From assembly GCF_947387515.1 (NCBI RefSeq), contig NZ_CANDOB010000001.1:1178001-1242000 (forward strand): a stretch of 64,000 bases of DNA, read 5' to 3'. The position numbers and the translations under genes were made by a program. The notes below the pieces were generated by a model. That model was given only the letters and a program-made list of their open reading frames with translations, had not been told where the DNA came from and searched no databases. This document shows positions 24,176-33,889 of this stretch, piece by piece. Positions within the stretch are counted from its first letter, which is position 1. The number at the start of each line of letters is the position of its first letter. Origin of the DNA: Alkalihalobacillus sp. CinArs1 (GTDB taxonomy: Bacteria > Bacillota > Bacilli > Bacillales > Guptibacillaceae).

Positions 24176-25498
24176 TCGTACCGTTTTGTTATTCAAGCCA
24201 TAATTCGGCCTACCGATCGATTCATAGATGAGTCCACTTTCCTTCGCTTTCTCAAGACTATAGCAGTTCCTTCCATCAAAAACGAGGGGTACCTTCATAT
24301 AGCGTTCGTAGATCGTTAAGTCTACTGATTTTATTTCCTCCCATTCCGTTATGATAAAAGCTGCATCAGCATGCGTTAAGGACTCCTCTATCGTTTCACA
24401 GAATATAACTTTTTCCGGCAGAAATGAGCGGGCATTTTCAATAGCAACCGGGTCATATCCACGAACCTCTGCCCCTTCTTCTAAGAGAGTGTGGGCTATT
24501 GGTATCGAAGCCGCTTCACGCATGTCGTTTGTATTAGGTTTAAAAGCAAGGCCGAGAAGAGCAATTTTCTTATTTGTTAAGTCACCCATAATATCTTTCG
24601 CTTTCTGCACAAGCTTCATTTGTTGAGCGTTGTTTACTTCTATAACAGACTTCAATAACGTAAAGTCATGATGATTGTTTCCTGCGATTTGGACAAGTGC
24701 CTTCGTATCCTTCGGAAAACATGATCCTCCATAACCGATACCAGCCTTCAGAAATTCATTCCCGATCCGGTGATCCTTGCCCATCCCTTCTGCGACATCT
24801 TCTATGTTAGCACCCACTTTTTCGCAAATGTTTGCTATTTCATTAATAAAGCTTATTTTCGTTGCCAGAAAAGCATTAGAAGCATACTTAATCATTTCTG
24901 CACTCCTGCTATCTGTTCGATAGATTGGAATACCAAATGGGAGGTTGATCGATTCGATCACGTCTCCTGCATACTTATCGTCTGCACCGATAACAATGCG
25001 ATCCCCATTAAACGTGTCATGAACTGCAGATCCTTCCCTTAAAAACTCAGGGTTGGAAACGATTTGAACGTTAATTCCTAGAGAAACATTTTGCTGAATC
25101 GTGCCCTTTATCCTTTCATTCGTCCCTACAGGCACAGTACTTTTCGTAACGATAATCGCATTTTGTTGTAACGCATTCGCGATATCTAATGCTGCTGCAT
25201 CTATATAGCGAAGGTCTGCAGTGCCATCTGGATGTTGAGGTGTTCCCACCGCTATGTAAATAACGTCAGCATTTGCTAACCCAACATGGTGCGAGGTAGT
25301 AAATGATAAACGGTTCGCTTTACTATTCCGCTTCATAAGCTCTTCTAAATTTGGTTCGTATATAGGAGATTGACCATTTGACATCACCTTCACTTTTGCC
25401 TCATCTGTATCGATACACGTCACATGATTTCCGATTTCAGCAAGACTTACTCCCGTAACGAGACCAACATATCCTGTTCCGATCACTGCAATTTTCAC
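24161..25498 (-). CDS. ugd: UDP-glucose 6-dehydrogenase
   Basis: A 445-residue cytoplasmic enzyme that oxidises UDP-glucose to UDP-glucuronate with two NAD+, supplying teichuronic acid or capsule synthesis. The NAD motif GTGYVGLVTGVSLAEIGNHV is at the N-terminus, the helix motif MIKYASNAFLATKISFINE in the middle, and the catalytic cysteine in GIGYGGSCFPKDTKALV. The C-terminal UDP-binding domain has ALLGLAFKPNTNDMREA. It matches TuaD/Ugd proteins in length. The start is GTG with GGAGGG upstream. It is monocistronic; galE and galU, which interconvert its substrate pool, lie about 22 kb away. Confidence 0.94.
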   Translation of the reverse strand: MKIAVIGTGYVGLVTGVSLAEIGNHVTCIDTDEAKVKVMSNGQSPIYEPNLEELMKRNSKANRLSFTTSHHVGLANADVIYIAVGTPQHPDGTADLRYIDAAALDIANALQQNAIIVTKSTVPVGTNERIKGTIQQNVSLGINVQIVSNPEFLREGSAVHDTFNGDRIVIGADDKYAGDVIESINLPFGIPIYRTDSRSAEMIKYASNAFLATKISFINEIANICEKVGANIEDVAEGMGKDHRIGNEFLKAGIGYGGSCFPKDTKALVQIAGNNHHDFTLLKSVIEVNNAQQMKLVQKAKDIMGDLTNKKIALLGLAFKPNTNDMREAASIPIAHTLLEEGAEVRGYDPVAIENARSFLPEKVIFCETIEESLTHADAAFIITEWEEIKSVDLTIYERYMKVPLVFDGRNCYSLEKAKESGLIYESIGRPNYGLNNKTVRKAGC

Positions 25499-25670
25499 AT
25501 CTAGCCCTCCTCTACTATGTACTTGTCTTTATTATAAGAATGTTTATTTCATATAGACGTGGTTTTGTGATAACTAAACAAAACATTAATAATGAATTAA
25601 CACCTCCCAATATTACCGTTTTTTCGATATGATAGTTATTAAACTGCTCAATTTAGAAAGTGTGAAACCA

Positions 25671-26165
25671 ATGATTTTTTTTAAAAGATGGATATGGCTT
25701 ATACTTGCGTCGCTTATGATGATCATCCTTTTTCTATCCTCTAATACACCCTATCAAAATCAAGACGTTAAACCTCTATTTAAAGAGTGGATCACGATTG
25801 AACAAAAGGATCTTCCCCAAATCGAATTTCGTTACGATGGAGCCCTTGTTACACCATCTGAACCATATCGATATGTTGAGTTTTTCTTAAGAAAAGGGGC
25901 ACATGTCGTTTCTTTTGGCTTACTAACATTTTTCTGGATACTGTTCTTCATGAAACGATACACCCTTAGGAAATCACTGTATTTTGGTTTCTTACTCGCA
26001 TTCTTATACGCTTTGTTCGACGAATACCATCAAAGTTTAATTCCAAATCGCACTGGACATTTGATCGATGTCTTCATACCGGATACGCTCGGAATGGTGT
26101 TAGCTTGTTTACTTATTCTCATATTATCCTTAATCAAAAATAAAAAAGCCGGAAATGCCTCCTAA
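25671..26165 (+). CDS. VanZ family membrane protein, second copy
   Basis: A 164-residue integral membrane protein. It shows FFLRKGAHVVSFGLLTFFW and LFDEYHQSLIPNRTGHLIDV, the VanZ/teicoplanin-resistance-like signature (RKxxH, DExxQ and the GxxxD segment). There are about four membrane helices; the long external loop between helices 1 and 2 carries the charged segment around EWITIEQKDLPQIEFRYDG. The ATG at 25671 has AGAAAGTG upstream and places the first helix at residues 5-22; an ATG 14 codons earlier is possible. It is divergent from ugd and is a diverged paralogue of the protein at 21226-21726. Confidence 0.82.
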   Translation: MIFFKRWIWLILASLMMIILFLSSNTPYQNQDVKPLFKEWITIEQKDLPQIEFRYDGALVTPSEPYRYVEFFLRKGAHVVSFGLLTFFWILFFMKRYTLRKSLYFGFLLAFLYALFDEYHQSLIPNRTGHLIDVFIPDTLGMVLACLLILILSLIKNKKAGNAS

Positions 26166-26182
26166 TGAGGTTTCCGGCTTTT
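26142..26182. terminator. Bidirectional terminator
   Basis: A stem AGCCGGAAA/TTTCCGGCT extended by an inner CCT/AGG helix, with A and T tracts outside, lies between the convergent VanZ and DUF1641 genes. Confidence 0.88.
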
Positions 26183-26186
26183 CCAC

Positions 26187-26672
26187 CTACATATTCGACT
26201 TTTTATCGTCTCCCATTCCTTTTAGGAAAAGAAGTAACATCGATAACGACCGATTAATTTCTGGGTCTTTTAAGGCTTTGAACAAATCAAGATAACCTGT
26301 TTTATGGTCGTTGTCTTCATTATCAGCAACATTTTCAATTCCATTGTTAAGCCGATCGATCAAAGGCTCTAGCTCTTTCACATTGATTCTTCCAAGTGCT
26401 CCGACCAATAGCATCAAATTCTTAATCGCCATCGTATTTTCCGGAGTACTAAGAAGGTCAACAAGCACTTTTAGAACACGGTCCCCTTCACCAAACATCC
26501 CATTAAGGAGCGAAATAACGCCTCTATCTTTCATATGCCCTACCACTTCCAGCGTTTCAAGTAAAGCTTCTTTGTTATCGATCAATGCATCTTCAATCTC
26601 TTTTAAATCTATAGCTCTCTTCTCATCTTCTGTTAGTTCAATCTTTTTAATCGATTTAATGGCCTTTGCCAA
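26187..26672 (-). CDS. yjgD: DUF1641 protein, formate dehydrogenase partner
   Basis: A 161-residue helical protein with the DUF1641 region in its second half (MLLVGALGRINVKELEPLID and NRSLSMLLLFLKGMG). In bacilli this family (YjgD) is encoded directly after the large formate dehydrogenase and is probably an accessory or regulatory subunit, although the biochemical role is not established. It starts with TTG behind AAGGAGG, and its start overlaps the end of the dehydrogenase gene by 17 bp, so the two are translationally coupled. Confidence 0.85.
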   Translation of the reverse strand: MAKAIKSIKKIELTEDEKRAIDLKEIEDALIDNKEALLETLEVVGHMKDRGVISLLNGMFGEGDRVLKVLVDLLSTPENTMAIKNLMLLVGALGRINVKELEPLIDRLNNGIENVADNEDNDHKTGYLDLFKALKDPEINRSLSMLLLFLKGMGDDKKSNM

Positions 26673-29622
26673 AACGGCTCGCCTCCTTCTTTACCATATC
26701 TCCAGGGAAGAGATAATCTTTTCGTGCCCATTTACGTTCTACTTGTACACCGATTTGTGGTTGCGGGTTACCAAATCGATGGTTTACTTTTGGAAGCGGA
26801 GAAGACCCTTTATCTTTTAAAATTTCCATTTTTGCTTTCACTTCTTTATAGACAGGGGTATCCGTATCTTTGTCTGCATAGCTACTCGTCAGCAAGTTGA
26901 TTGCACCCTCACCTGAATCGTTCAATGGAACGTAAACTTCTTTTCCTTGTACTCTGTCCGTGACGAGACATTTAAGTTTTATCGCGCCATACGGAGAAGA
27001 GAGCCTTACTAACGTGCCATCCGTTAAGCCTCTTTCTTCCGCTAGTTCTATGGATACTTCTATGAACGACTCTGGAGTTTTGGCTTTGATACCTTCACTT
27101 TTATATGTCATATTCCCTTCATGAAAATGTTCAAGAAGGCGGCCATTGTTAACATGAAGATCATATTCATCATCGAACTGAATCGGCTCAGTCCATTCGA
27201 GTGGAAACAATCGAGCTTTTCCATCTGGAAATGGGAAGTCTTCCTCGAAAAGTAGCGGTGTATCTTTCCCATCTGCCGTAACTGGCCATTGCTGACTATC
27301 ATAGCCTTCTAAACGGTCATACGAAACACCTGCAAACATGTCGGCAAGCTGGGTTGCTTCACCCATAATATCTCTAGGATGATCATAATTCCAATCTGCA
27401 CCGAGTTCATTTGCAATCATCATAATGATCTTCCAGTCCGGTTTGGAATCACCAAGCTCTTCAAGTGCCTGATAGAGTCGTTGAATCCGTCTCTCTGTAT
27501 TGGTAAACGTACCTTCCTTCTCAAGACTCGGGCTTGCTGGAAGAACAACATCTGCATATTCAGCGGTCTTTGTTAAGAAAAGATCCTGAACGACAAAGAA
27601 ATCAAGTTTTTCAAATGCTGCATGAACATAGTTCAGATTAGAGTCTACGATTCCCATGTCTTCACCCTTTAAGTACATACATTTGAGGTTTCCATCATGA
27701 ATACTTTTGACCATTTCATGATTGTTAAGCCCTATCTCTTCAGGCAGCGGACTTCCCCACGCTTTTTCGTATTTTTCTCGGACTTTTTCATCTGTGACTT
27801 CTTCATACCCAGGCATCATGTTCGGCATGCTTCCGAAGTCACTTGCTCCCTGAACATTATTATGTCCTCTAAGCGGATAAGCCCCCGTTCCAGGCTTACC
27901 ATAATTTCCTGTGACAAGTAATAAATTCGATATTGCAGTACTCGTATCAGATCCTCCGCTATGTTGCGTTACCCCCATAGCCCATAGCGCAACCGTACTG
28001 TTCGCTTCGTGAATCATCGTAGCAATCTTTATCAATTCTTCTTGAGAAATACCGGTCACATTCTCTGCGTACTCTAACGTGTATGGTTCTAAACTCTCAA
28101 TATAATCAGCGAGACCATTCACCCGATCTTTTAAGAACGCTTCATCCGCCCATCCCTGATCGATAATATATTTTGTAACTGCTGAAAGCCACACAAGGTC
28201 TGTACCAGATGAAGGTCGAATAAACAAATCTGAGCGCTCAGCCATTTCATGCTTTCTCAAGTCAGAAACGATGAGTTTTTGGCCGTGAAGCTTATTCGAT
28301 CTTTTCACACGGGTCGATAACACAGGGTGTGATTCGGAAGTATTCGAACCGATGACGATGACGAGCTCTGACATTTCAATATCTGTGATCGAACCTGAAT
28401 CGCCCCCGTATCCAACCGTTCTGAACAACCCTTTTGTGGCAGGCGTCTGACAATAACGCGAGCAATTATCGATGTTGTTTGTACCAATTACTCTCCTGCC
28501 TAATTTCTGCATTAAGTATGATTCTTCGTTTGTACATTTTGAAGAACTTATAAAAGAAAGGGCATCAGGACCGTGATGTTGTTTTATGTCACTGAACTTA
28601 CTTGCAATCAATTTGATCGCTTCATCCCACTCCGCTTCTCGGAATGATTCTCCTTCTCTAATCAGTGGCTTTGTTAGTCGTTCCTCACTATTAACGTAAT
28701 CCCAGCCGAACTTTCCTTTCACACAAGTCGAAATTCCGTTTGCAGGAGCTTCAGCTTGTGGTTCTACTTTTAAAATATCGCGACCCTTCGTCCACACGTC
28801 GAAGCTGCAACCTACGCCACAGTATGTACATACCGTTTTTGTTTTCTTAATCTTGTTTTCTCTCATCGCTGACTCCATGTCAGAAATCGCAAGAATAGAG
28901 TTATAGCCTGTTTCAACATTCTTTGTTAATTCGATCATTGGACGAAGCGTGCCATCGGGAATACCTGTTAAGAAACCCGCTTCCCCTTCCATTCCTTTTT
29001 CCATCATCGCATTACAAGGGCAAACAGTAGAACAATGTCCACAAGAAACACAAGATGACTCATTGATCGGAACGTCGTTATCCCAGATGACTCTTGGTCT
29101 TTCTCGTTCCCAATCGATCGTTATCGTTTCCGTCACTTGAACATCCTGGCATGCCTCTACACAGCGTCCACACAAAATACACTGATCTGGATCATACCGA
29201 TAAAATGCGTTTGAATCATCGATCCCTTCAGGCTTAGGGTCAAACGGTACTGCTTGGTGATCTTTCTTCATTTGTTTCACGGTATTATGAATCTCGCATG
29301 TTCCGTTGTTATAATCACACACTGTACAATACAACTCATGATTGTAAAGAATGCGATCCATCGCAATATCCTGTGCTTTCTTTACATGGGGAGCTGTAGA
29401 ATTGATGTTATCCCCATTTGAGAGTCTAGTAGAACAACCTCTTACGATTTCTCCGTTCACTTCTACCATACATGTATCACATGTCTCAATGGCACCTAAA
29501 CTCGGATGATAGCACACGCTAGGTAAATCGAGCTCATTGTTATGTAAAGCATCAAGGACACTCATACGGTCATTTACAACTGTGCTCTTTCCATTAATCG
29601 TAACCTGAATGGTTTCAGACAC
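26656..29622 (-). CDS. fdhF: Formate dehydrogenase alpha subunit (molybdopterin enzyme)
   Basis: A 988-residue cytoplasmic oxidoreductase that oxidises formate to CO2. Domains in order: a [2Fe-2S] ferredoxin domain (Cys37, 48, 51, 63), a His-Cys-ligated [4Fe-4S] cluster (about 95-109), two [4Fe-4S] motifs (CILCGRCVEAC at 148-158 and CVSCGHCSTVC at 191-201), the MopB [4Fe-4S] motif CTYCGVGC at 265-272, and the bis-MGD catalytic domain. The active-site residue is Cys391 in NIDNCSRYCQTPAT, where E. coli FdhF has selenocysteine, so this is a Cys form. A molydopterin-dinucleotide-binding domain closes the protein. The GTG start has a GGGGTGAAG site. No fdhD is visible in the window. Confidence 0.93.
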   Translation of the reverse strand: MSETIQVTINGKSTVVNDRMSVLDALHNNELDLPSVCYHPSLGAIETCDTCMVEVNGEIVRGCSTRLSNGDNINSTAPHVKKAQDIAMDRILYNHELYCTVCDYNNGTCEIHNTVKQMKKDHQAVPFDPKPEGIDDSNAFYRYDPDQCILCGRCVEACQDVQVTETITIDWERERPRVIWDNDVPINESSCVSCGHCSTVCPCNAMMEKGMEGEAGFLTGIPDGTLRPMIELTKNVETGYNSILAISDMESAMRENKIKKTKTVCTYCGVGCSFDVWTKGRDILKVEPQAEAPANGISTCVKGKFGWDYVNSEERLTKPLIREGESFREAEWDEAIKLIASKFSDIKQHHGPDALSFISSSKCTNEESYLMQKLGRRVIGTNNIDNCSRYCQTPATKGLFRTVGYGGDSGSITDIEMSELVIVIGSNTSESHPVLSTRVKRSNKLHGQKLIVSDLRKHEMAERSDLFIRPSSGTDLVWLSAVTKYIIDQGWADEAFLKDRVNGLADYIESLEPYTLEYAENVTGISQEELIKIATMIHEANSTVALWAMGVTQHSGGSDTSTAISNLLLVTGNYGKPGTGAYPLRGHNNVQGASDFGSMPNMMPGYEEVTDEKVREKYEKAWGSPLPEEIGLNNHEMVKSIHDGNLKCMYLKGEDMGIVDSNLNYVHAAFEKLDFFVVQDLFLTKTAEYADVVLPASPSLEKEGTFTNTERRIQRLYQALEELGDSKPDWKIIMMIANELGADWNYDHPRDIMGEATQLADMFAGVSYDRLEGYDSQQWPVTADGKDTPLLFEEDFPFPDGKARLFPLEWTEPIQFDDEYDLHVNNGRLLEHFHEGNMTYKSEGIKAKTPESFIEVSIELAEERGLTDGTLVRLSSPYGAIKLKCLVTDRVQGKEVYVPLNDSGEGAINLLTSSYADKDTDTPVYKEVKAKMEILKDKGSSPLPKVNHRFGNPQPQIGVQVERKWARKDYLFPGDMVKKEASRFGKGH

Positions 29623-29770
29623 TATTCTTCACCCCTATTTCATTCATTGGAAACCTATTCCTCTATACCCTATCCGTAGCCATGATAGGCTGATCTTTAG
29701 AAATTAAGCCTTGCTATTACTCATCTTTCTTTATTCCTTATAAATTTCCTTCCCACCTCTGCTAAAGAAA

Positions 29771-29804
29771 AAAGCAGGTAGCGAAACTATCCGCTTACCC
29801 GCTC
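29771..29804 (-). terminator. Terminator of the transglutaminase cassette
   Basis: A stem AGCGGGTA/TACCTGCT (one G-T pair) encloses the stop codon of the transglutaminase gene and is followed on the minus strand by TTTTTTC. Confidence 0.75.
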
Positions 29805-30653
29805 TTCTAAGTTCTTTACACTAACACTCACATCTAGCGTGTGTGCTCCACCAATATACACACCTTTTAATGGTGATATATCACTGTAATCGCGTCCAAC
29901 TGCAATACGAATATGCTGTTCACCAACGATCGCATTGTTCGTAGGATCAACCCCAAACCATTTTTGCCCTGGTAGTTTCACTTCTAACCAAGCATGTGTA
30001 GCAGCATCACCTCGATAAGCGGAATTTTCCCCGATATAGATATATCCGCTAACATAGCGTGCTGGAATTCCACGATAACGACAAAGTGCGAGCATGAGAT
30101 GAGTGTAATCCTGGCATACCCCAGTTCTATGCTCCAACACTTCATCAGCAGTTGTCATCACATTGGTCGCACCAGATACATACTCCATCGAATTGTAAAT
30201 GTGTTCATTAAGATTTACTACAAAATCTAGTTCATCTCTAGACTGTGCCCAGATTTCATTTGTTTCTTTCTTCATGGCGTCCTCAGGTATGGTTGTATAA
30301 TGCCGATCGATCAAGTACTCTGCATAAGCCTGTTTAAAAGAATGAGAGGTTAGCTCCTGCCTTTGCTCAGAAGTCAGTGGGTTTGAAACATCAAACTCTA
30401 TCGAATTTGTCTCTACTTTCGAGATGGTTTCGATCGAAAGAGTTTGATGCTCGCTCCAAATGTAGAAGGTCTCGACGTAATTCCCCCAATAATCCGTATG
30501 GCCATACGTTTCACTGACTGGATCGATAATGGCAGTATATTCATGAACAGTTTGCAACTCATCATGAAGTGGACGTAACCTGAACTGATTGATACTTTGT
30601 CTCACTGGGCGCTCATATTCATAGCTGTTGGTTTGTGTAACTTCAAATTTCAT
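29787..30653 (-). CDS. Transglutaminase-like protein of the ATP-grasp/alpha-E cassette
   Basis: A 288-residue cytoplasmic protein with the N-terminal bacterial transglutaminase-like region (SYEYERPVRQSINQFRLRP) and a papain-fold catalytic core. The Cys is in EHRTGVCQDYTHLMLALCR, the His in AATHAWLEVKLPG and the Asp in FGVDPTNN, giving a complete triad. In this family the protein may cut or form amide bonds of a peptide made by the partner ATP-grasp enzyme. It is the third gene of a three-gene operon; its ATG overlaps the alpha-E stop by 4 bp, so translation is coupled. The substrate is unknown. Confidence 0.9.
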   Translation of the reverse strand: MKFEVTQTNSYEYERPVRQSINQFRLRPLHDELQTVHEYTAIIDPVSETYGHTDYWGNYVETFYIWSEHQTLSIETISKVETNSIEFDVSNPLTSEQRQELTSHSFKQAYAEYLIDRHYTTIPEDAMKKETNEIWAQSRDELDFVVNLNEHIYNSMEYVSGATNVMTTADEVLEHRTGVCQDYTHLMLALCRYRGIPARYVSGYIYIGENSAYRGDAATHAWLEVKLPGQKWFGVDPTNNAIVGEQHIRIAVGRDYSDISPLKGVYIGGAHTLDVSVSVKNLEERVSG

Positions 30654-31615
30654 GGTATCGCTACTTCCCCTAGATAGTATGTTCGCGTAATGTAATGACC
30701 GATGGTGCTACATCTACGCTGAAAACTTTGAAGAAAGGCATGAGCATCTTGGTAAAGGACTTCTTCAATGGTAAAATCGATCAAATCGTTCGCTAAGTAT
30801 TCAAGCTCCTTTGCAAGGGACTCAGAGTAATGCTCAACTTCACCCTCCTCTAATGCAACGAACGCATTGCGCACTTTCTGTATGCAGTAGATCATAGAAC
30901 GAGGGAAGTCCATGTTGAGGATAAAAAATTCAGCAACATCTTTCGATCTAATAAGCGGTCGATACATTTTGATATAAGCTTCATGACCGCTCACCGATTG
31001 AAGCACAGACCACCAATGATGATATTCCACGATTTCTTTATTTTCGTATTGATCTAGATTTTTATGGTAAAAAACATCGAGTATTCGAGCGGTCTTCTCC
31101 GCCCTTTCCAAGTGTTTGCCCATCTCCATAAACAAATACGCATCGCCTCTTGGCATCGTTGCCTCTACAATCCCCTGGAAGAAGAGCGATTCTTTTTTAA
31201 TTGTTTCACAGAACTCGTTTACTTCATCCATTTCCCATCGAGACTTACTATAACTTTTTAATTTCAAATAGAACGAGTTGATGCATTCCCATAATTCATT
31301 AGGAATAATTTCGCGAACAGCCCTGGCATTTTCTCTTGCCACCGTAATCGCATTCAAGATGGAGTTCGGGTTCTTCATGGAAAACATTAAGAATTCCACA
31401 ACGCTTCTGTCATCGCATCCCGAATAATTTTCATTGAAAATTTGCTGATAGCCGCCAATTTCGATTAGCTCATACCAGTTTTGGTTATTTTCTTCAGTCG
31501 GATTCGCATTTTCTAAACGGCTCGTTAATTTAACAGCTATTAATCTAGCATTGTTTTCTGCTCTTTCTACGTTTCGAGACAACCAATATAATGAATCAGC
31601 TACTCTGCTTAACAT
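30650..31615 (-). CDS. Alpha-E domain protein (COG2307)
   Basis: A helical protein of 321 residues with the alpha-E domain opening MLSRVADSLYWLSRNVERAEN. The family has two repeats of a Y-W-R-x-x-E-R-A-E-type motif; the second lies at YLFMEMGKHLERAEKTARIL. The domain is always found with circularly permuted ATP-grasp proteins and transglutaminases, but its molecular role is unproven. The ATG at 31615, eight bases after AAGGAG, is preferred to the ATG two codons upstream, which almost touches the site. It lies 20 bp downstream of the ATP-grasp gene. Confidence 0.9.
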   Translation of the reverse strand: MLSRVADSLYWLSRNVERAENNARLIAVKLTSRLENANPTEENNQNWYELIEIGGYQQIFNENYSGCDDRSVVEFLMFSMKNPNSILNAITVARENARAVREIIPNELWECINSFYLKLKSYSKSRWEMDEVNEFCETIKKESLFFQGIVEATMPRGDAYLFMEMGKHLERAEKTARILDVFYHKNLDQYENKEIVEYHHWWSVLQSVSGHEAYIKMYRPLIRSKDVAEFFILNMDFPRSMIYCIQKVRNAFVALEEGEVEHYSESLAKELEYLANDLIDFTIEEVLYQDAHAFLQSFQRRCSTIGHYITRTYYLGEVAIP

Positions 31616-31634
31616 CGTCATTACTCCTTCCCTT

Positions 31635-33080
31635 TTATACGTTGGCTGGAGACTCCTCTAGAACCCACGTGTCTTTCGCTCCCCCACCTTGTGAGGAATT
31701 GACGACGAGAGAACCTTCTTTTAAGGCTACGCGCGTTAATCCTCCAGGGAATACGTGCGTTTTTTCTCCACCAAAGATGAAGACTCTTAGATCGACATGA
31801 CATGCAGCAAAGCGATCTCCTTTAAATGCTGGTAATCTTGATAACTTAATCGTAGGCTGTGCGATAAATTCTGATGGGTTCTTCAAGATTTGCTTCCTGT
31901 ATGCTTCGATTTCTTCTTCAGAAGCATGAGGACCGATCAACATATTGTAACCCCCTGAAGCATTCGTGTGCTTCACAACAAGCTCCGACAGATGATCCAA
32001 TACATATTCCAATTGATCTTCATACCTCAATAGATAGGTATCTACGTTTTTTACCAAAGGTTCTTCGTTAAGATAATAGCGAATCATATCTGGTACAAAA
32101 TGATAGATCGCCTTATCATCTGCAACGCCGTTTCCTATTCCGTTGATGATCGATATGTTCCCTGCTCGATAAGCATCGACAAGGCCAGGAACACCTAGGA
32201 GAGAATCTTCTCTAAATTCAAGTGGATCGAGAAATTCATCATCGATTCTTCTATAGATCACATCGACTTGCTTCAAACCTCTCGCTGTCTTCATAAAGAC
32301 TTCACGTTCCCTTACAACGAGGTCCCTACCTTCTACGAGTTCAACGCCAGATCTTTGCGCAATGTAACTGTGGTCGTAATAAGCTGAGTTATAAACTCCT
32401 GGTGTCAAAAGGACGATGGTTGGATTACTTTTATTCTGAGGTGCAAGAGAAGCCATAGACGAATGCAGATAAGAAAACTGTTGTTCTAGTGATTGAACAG
32501 AATATTGATTAAAGAACTCAGGATATACCTTCCTCATCACGTAACGATTTTGGAAAACATACGACAACCCTGAAGGATTTCGAAGGTTATCTTCCAAGAC
32601 TCGGTACTCGCCACTATCATCACGAATCAAATCGATCCCAGCCATAAAAATATGCTGCCTTCTTGGGAGATCTATTCCTGCCACCTGTTCAAAAAAATGC
32701 TGACAGTTAACAACGAGGTCTCGAGGAATGACGCCATCTTTTAATATTTGCTGTTCATGATACACGTCATCTAAAAATGCATTTAGTGCATCAAATCGTT
32801 GCATCAACCCACGTTCAAGGTCCGCCCATTCGTCTGGAGGGATGATTTTTGGAACGAAATCGAACGGCATCGTTCGTTCCGTTCCTTCCGTTTCACTGTA
32901 GACCGTAAAAGTGATCCCCTGTCTCAAAAAATCACTTTGAGCCAGTTCATACCTCTCTTGTAAATCGTTTGGATCAACACTGTTTAACCTTTCATGGAAA
33001 GGTTTACAGTAATCTCTAGGGAGGTGGTCCTTTTGAAGCATCTCATCAAAGAATTCATCAAGTTTGTATGAATTAAACAC
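31635..33080 (-). CDS. Circularly permuted ATP-grasp protein (COG2308)
   Basis: A 481-residue protein of the circularly permuted type 2 ATP-grasp family. Characteristic segments are RMPF-like PFDFVPKIIPPDEWADLERGL, GIDLIRDDSGEYRVLEDNLR with acidic metal ligands, PSGLSYVFQNR, and the C-terminal FAACHVDLRVFIFGG and NSSQGGGAKDTWVLE. ATP-grasp enzymes of this group are predicted to form amide bonds by carboxylate activation. It is the first gene of the operon with alpha-E and transglutaminase partners. Translation starts at GTG behind AGGAGG. The natural substrate is not known, which makes the cassette an attractive unknown. Confidence 0.9.
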   Translation of the reverse strand: MFNSYKLDEFFDEMLQKDHLPRDYCKPFHERLNSVDPNDLQERYELAQSDFLRQGITFTVYSETEGTERTMPFDFVPKIIPPDEWADLERGLMQRFDALNAFLDDVYHEQQILKDGVIPRDLVVNCQHFFEQVAGIDLPRRQHIFMAGIDLIRDDSGEYRVLEDNLRNPSGLSYVFQNRYVMRKVYPEFFNQYSVQSLEQQFSYLHSSMASLAPQNKSNPTIVLLTPGVYNSAYYDHSYIAQRSGVELVEGRDLVVREREVFMKTARGLKQVDVIYRRIDDEFLDPLEFREDSLLGVPGLVDAYRAGNISIINGIGNGVADDKAIYHFVPDMIRYYLNEEPLVKNVDTYLLRYEDQLEYVLDHLSELVVKHTNASGGYNMLIGPHASEEEIEAYRKQILKNPSEFIAQPTIKLSRLPAFKGDRFAACHVDLRVFIFGGEKTHVFPGGLTRVALKEGSLVVNSSQGGGAKDTWVLEESPANV

Positions 33081-33292
33081 GATACCTTTTCCTCCTTCTA
33101 TGTATGATTAGTAAATTACCCATAATTCTTACTTTTCTAACAAATTTCGTTATAAGATAGTCCATATCCTTCAATTACATAGTAGAAAAGAATTGTTTTT
33201 TCAAAATTTTACAGATTGAGCAACGATTATTCACTACTAAATCGTTTAAAACATAGACTAGTACAGGCCGTAAAAAAGTGAGGTGGATGAAC

Positions 33293-33889
33293 ATGCGTTT
33301 CTCAGAAATTGAGCCTGAACGTCTTTCAAGAGATCAAATCACAGCGCTGTTGTTTGATGGATTAGAAGACGATGGAATGAATGGCGATTGTATTCTAGTA
33401 TTCGGAGCAAGAAGTCTACTACGTGTTAAGAAAGCTGCTGAGTTATATGAAGCAAAACGCGCACCGTATATTCTAGTTTCAGGATCAGGTGCAAGGTGGG
33501 GAAACGATGAGACGCCTGAGGCGATCTGGATGAGAGACCAATTGATAAATCGAGGCATTCCATCCGATCGAATTTTGTTAGAGCTTAAAGCAGAAAACAC
33601 GACTGAAAATGTAATTGCTTCAATGCTGGTCCTTCAACAACGATTTGGGTTACATGCGCTCAAAAGGCTATTGATCGTGAGCTCTCCTTACCATATGAAA
33701 CGTTGTCTATTATCGCTTAAGACTTATATGCCAAAACACATCGCATATTCTCTTTGCTCTGATGATAGGATAATCGGACAACGCACGAACTGGTGGACCG
33801 ACCCCAATGAAAAGTCGTATATATTAAAAGAAGTTAAGTCCATCAAAAAGTACGCGGAACTAGGCATCTTGCTAGATGAAGAATGGTAA
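33293..33889 (+). CDS. YdcF-like (DUF218) protein
   Basis: A 198-residue protein of the DUF218/YdcF group, which includes proteins implicated in envelope or vancomycin-related phenotypes (SanA type). Motifs are CILVFGARSLLRVKKAAELYE, YILVSGSGARWGNDETPEA, the acidic segment LLELKAENTTENV and LLIVSSPYHMKRCL. No signal peptide is seen, so this is a cytoplasmic form, as in E. coli YdcF, which binds S-adenosylmethionine. The ATG at 33293 is six bases after GAGGTGG; earlier in-frame GTG and ATG codons overlap that site. It is divergent from the ATP-grasp operon with about 200 bp between them. Confidence 0.78.
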   Translation: MRFSEIEPERLSRDQITALLFDGLEDDGMNGDCILVFGARSLLRVKKAAELYEAKRAPYILVSGSGARWGNDETPEAIWMRDQLINRGIPSDRILLELKAENTTENVIASMLVLQQRFGLHALKRLLIVSSPYHMKRCLLSLKTYMPKHIAYSLCSDDRIIGQRTNWWTDPNEKSYILKEVKSIKKYAELGILLDEEW

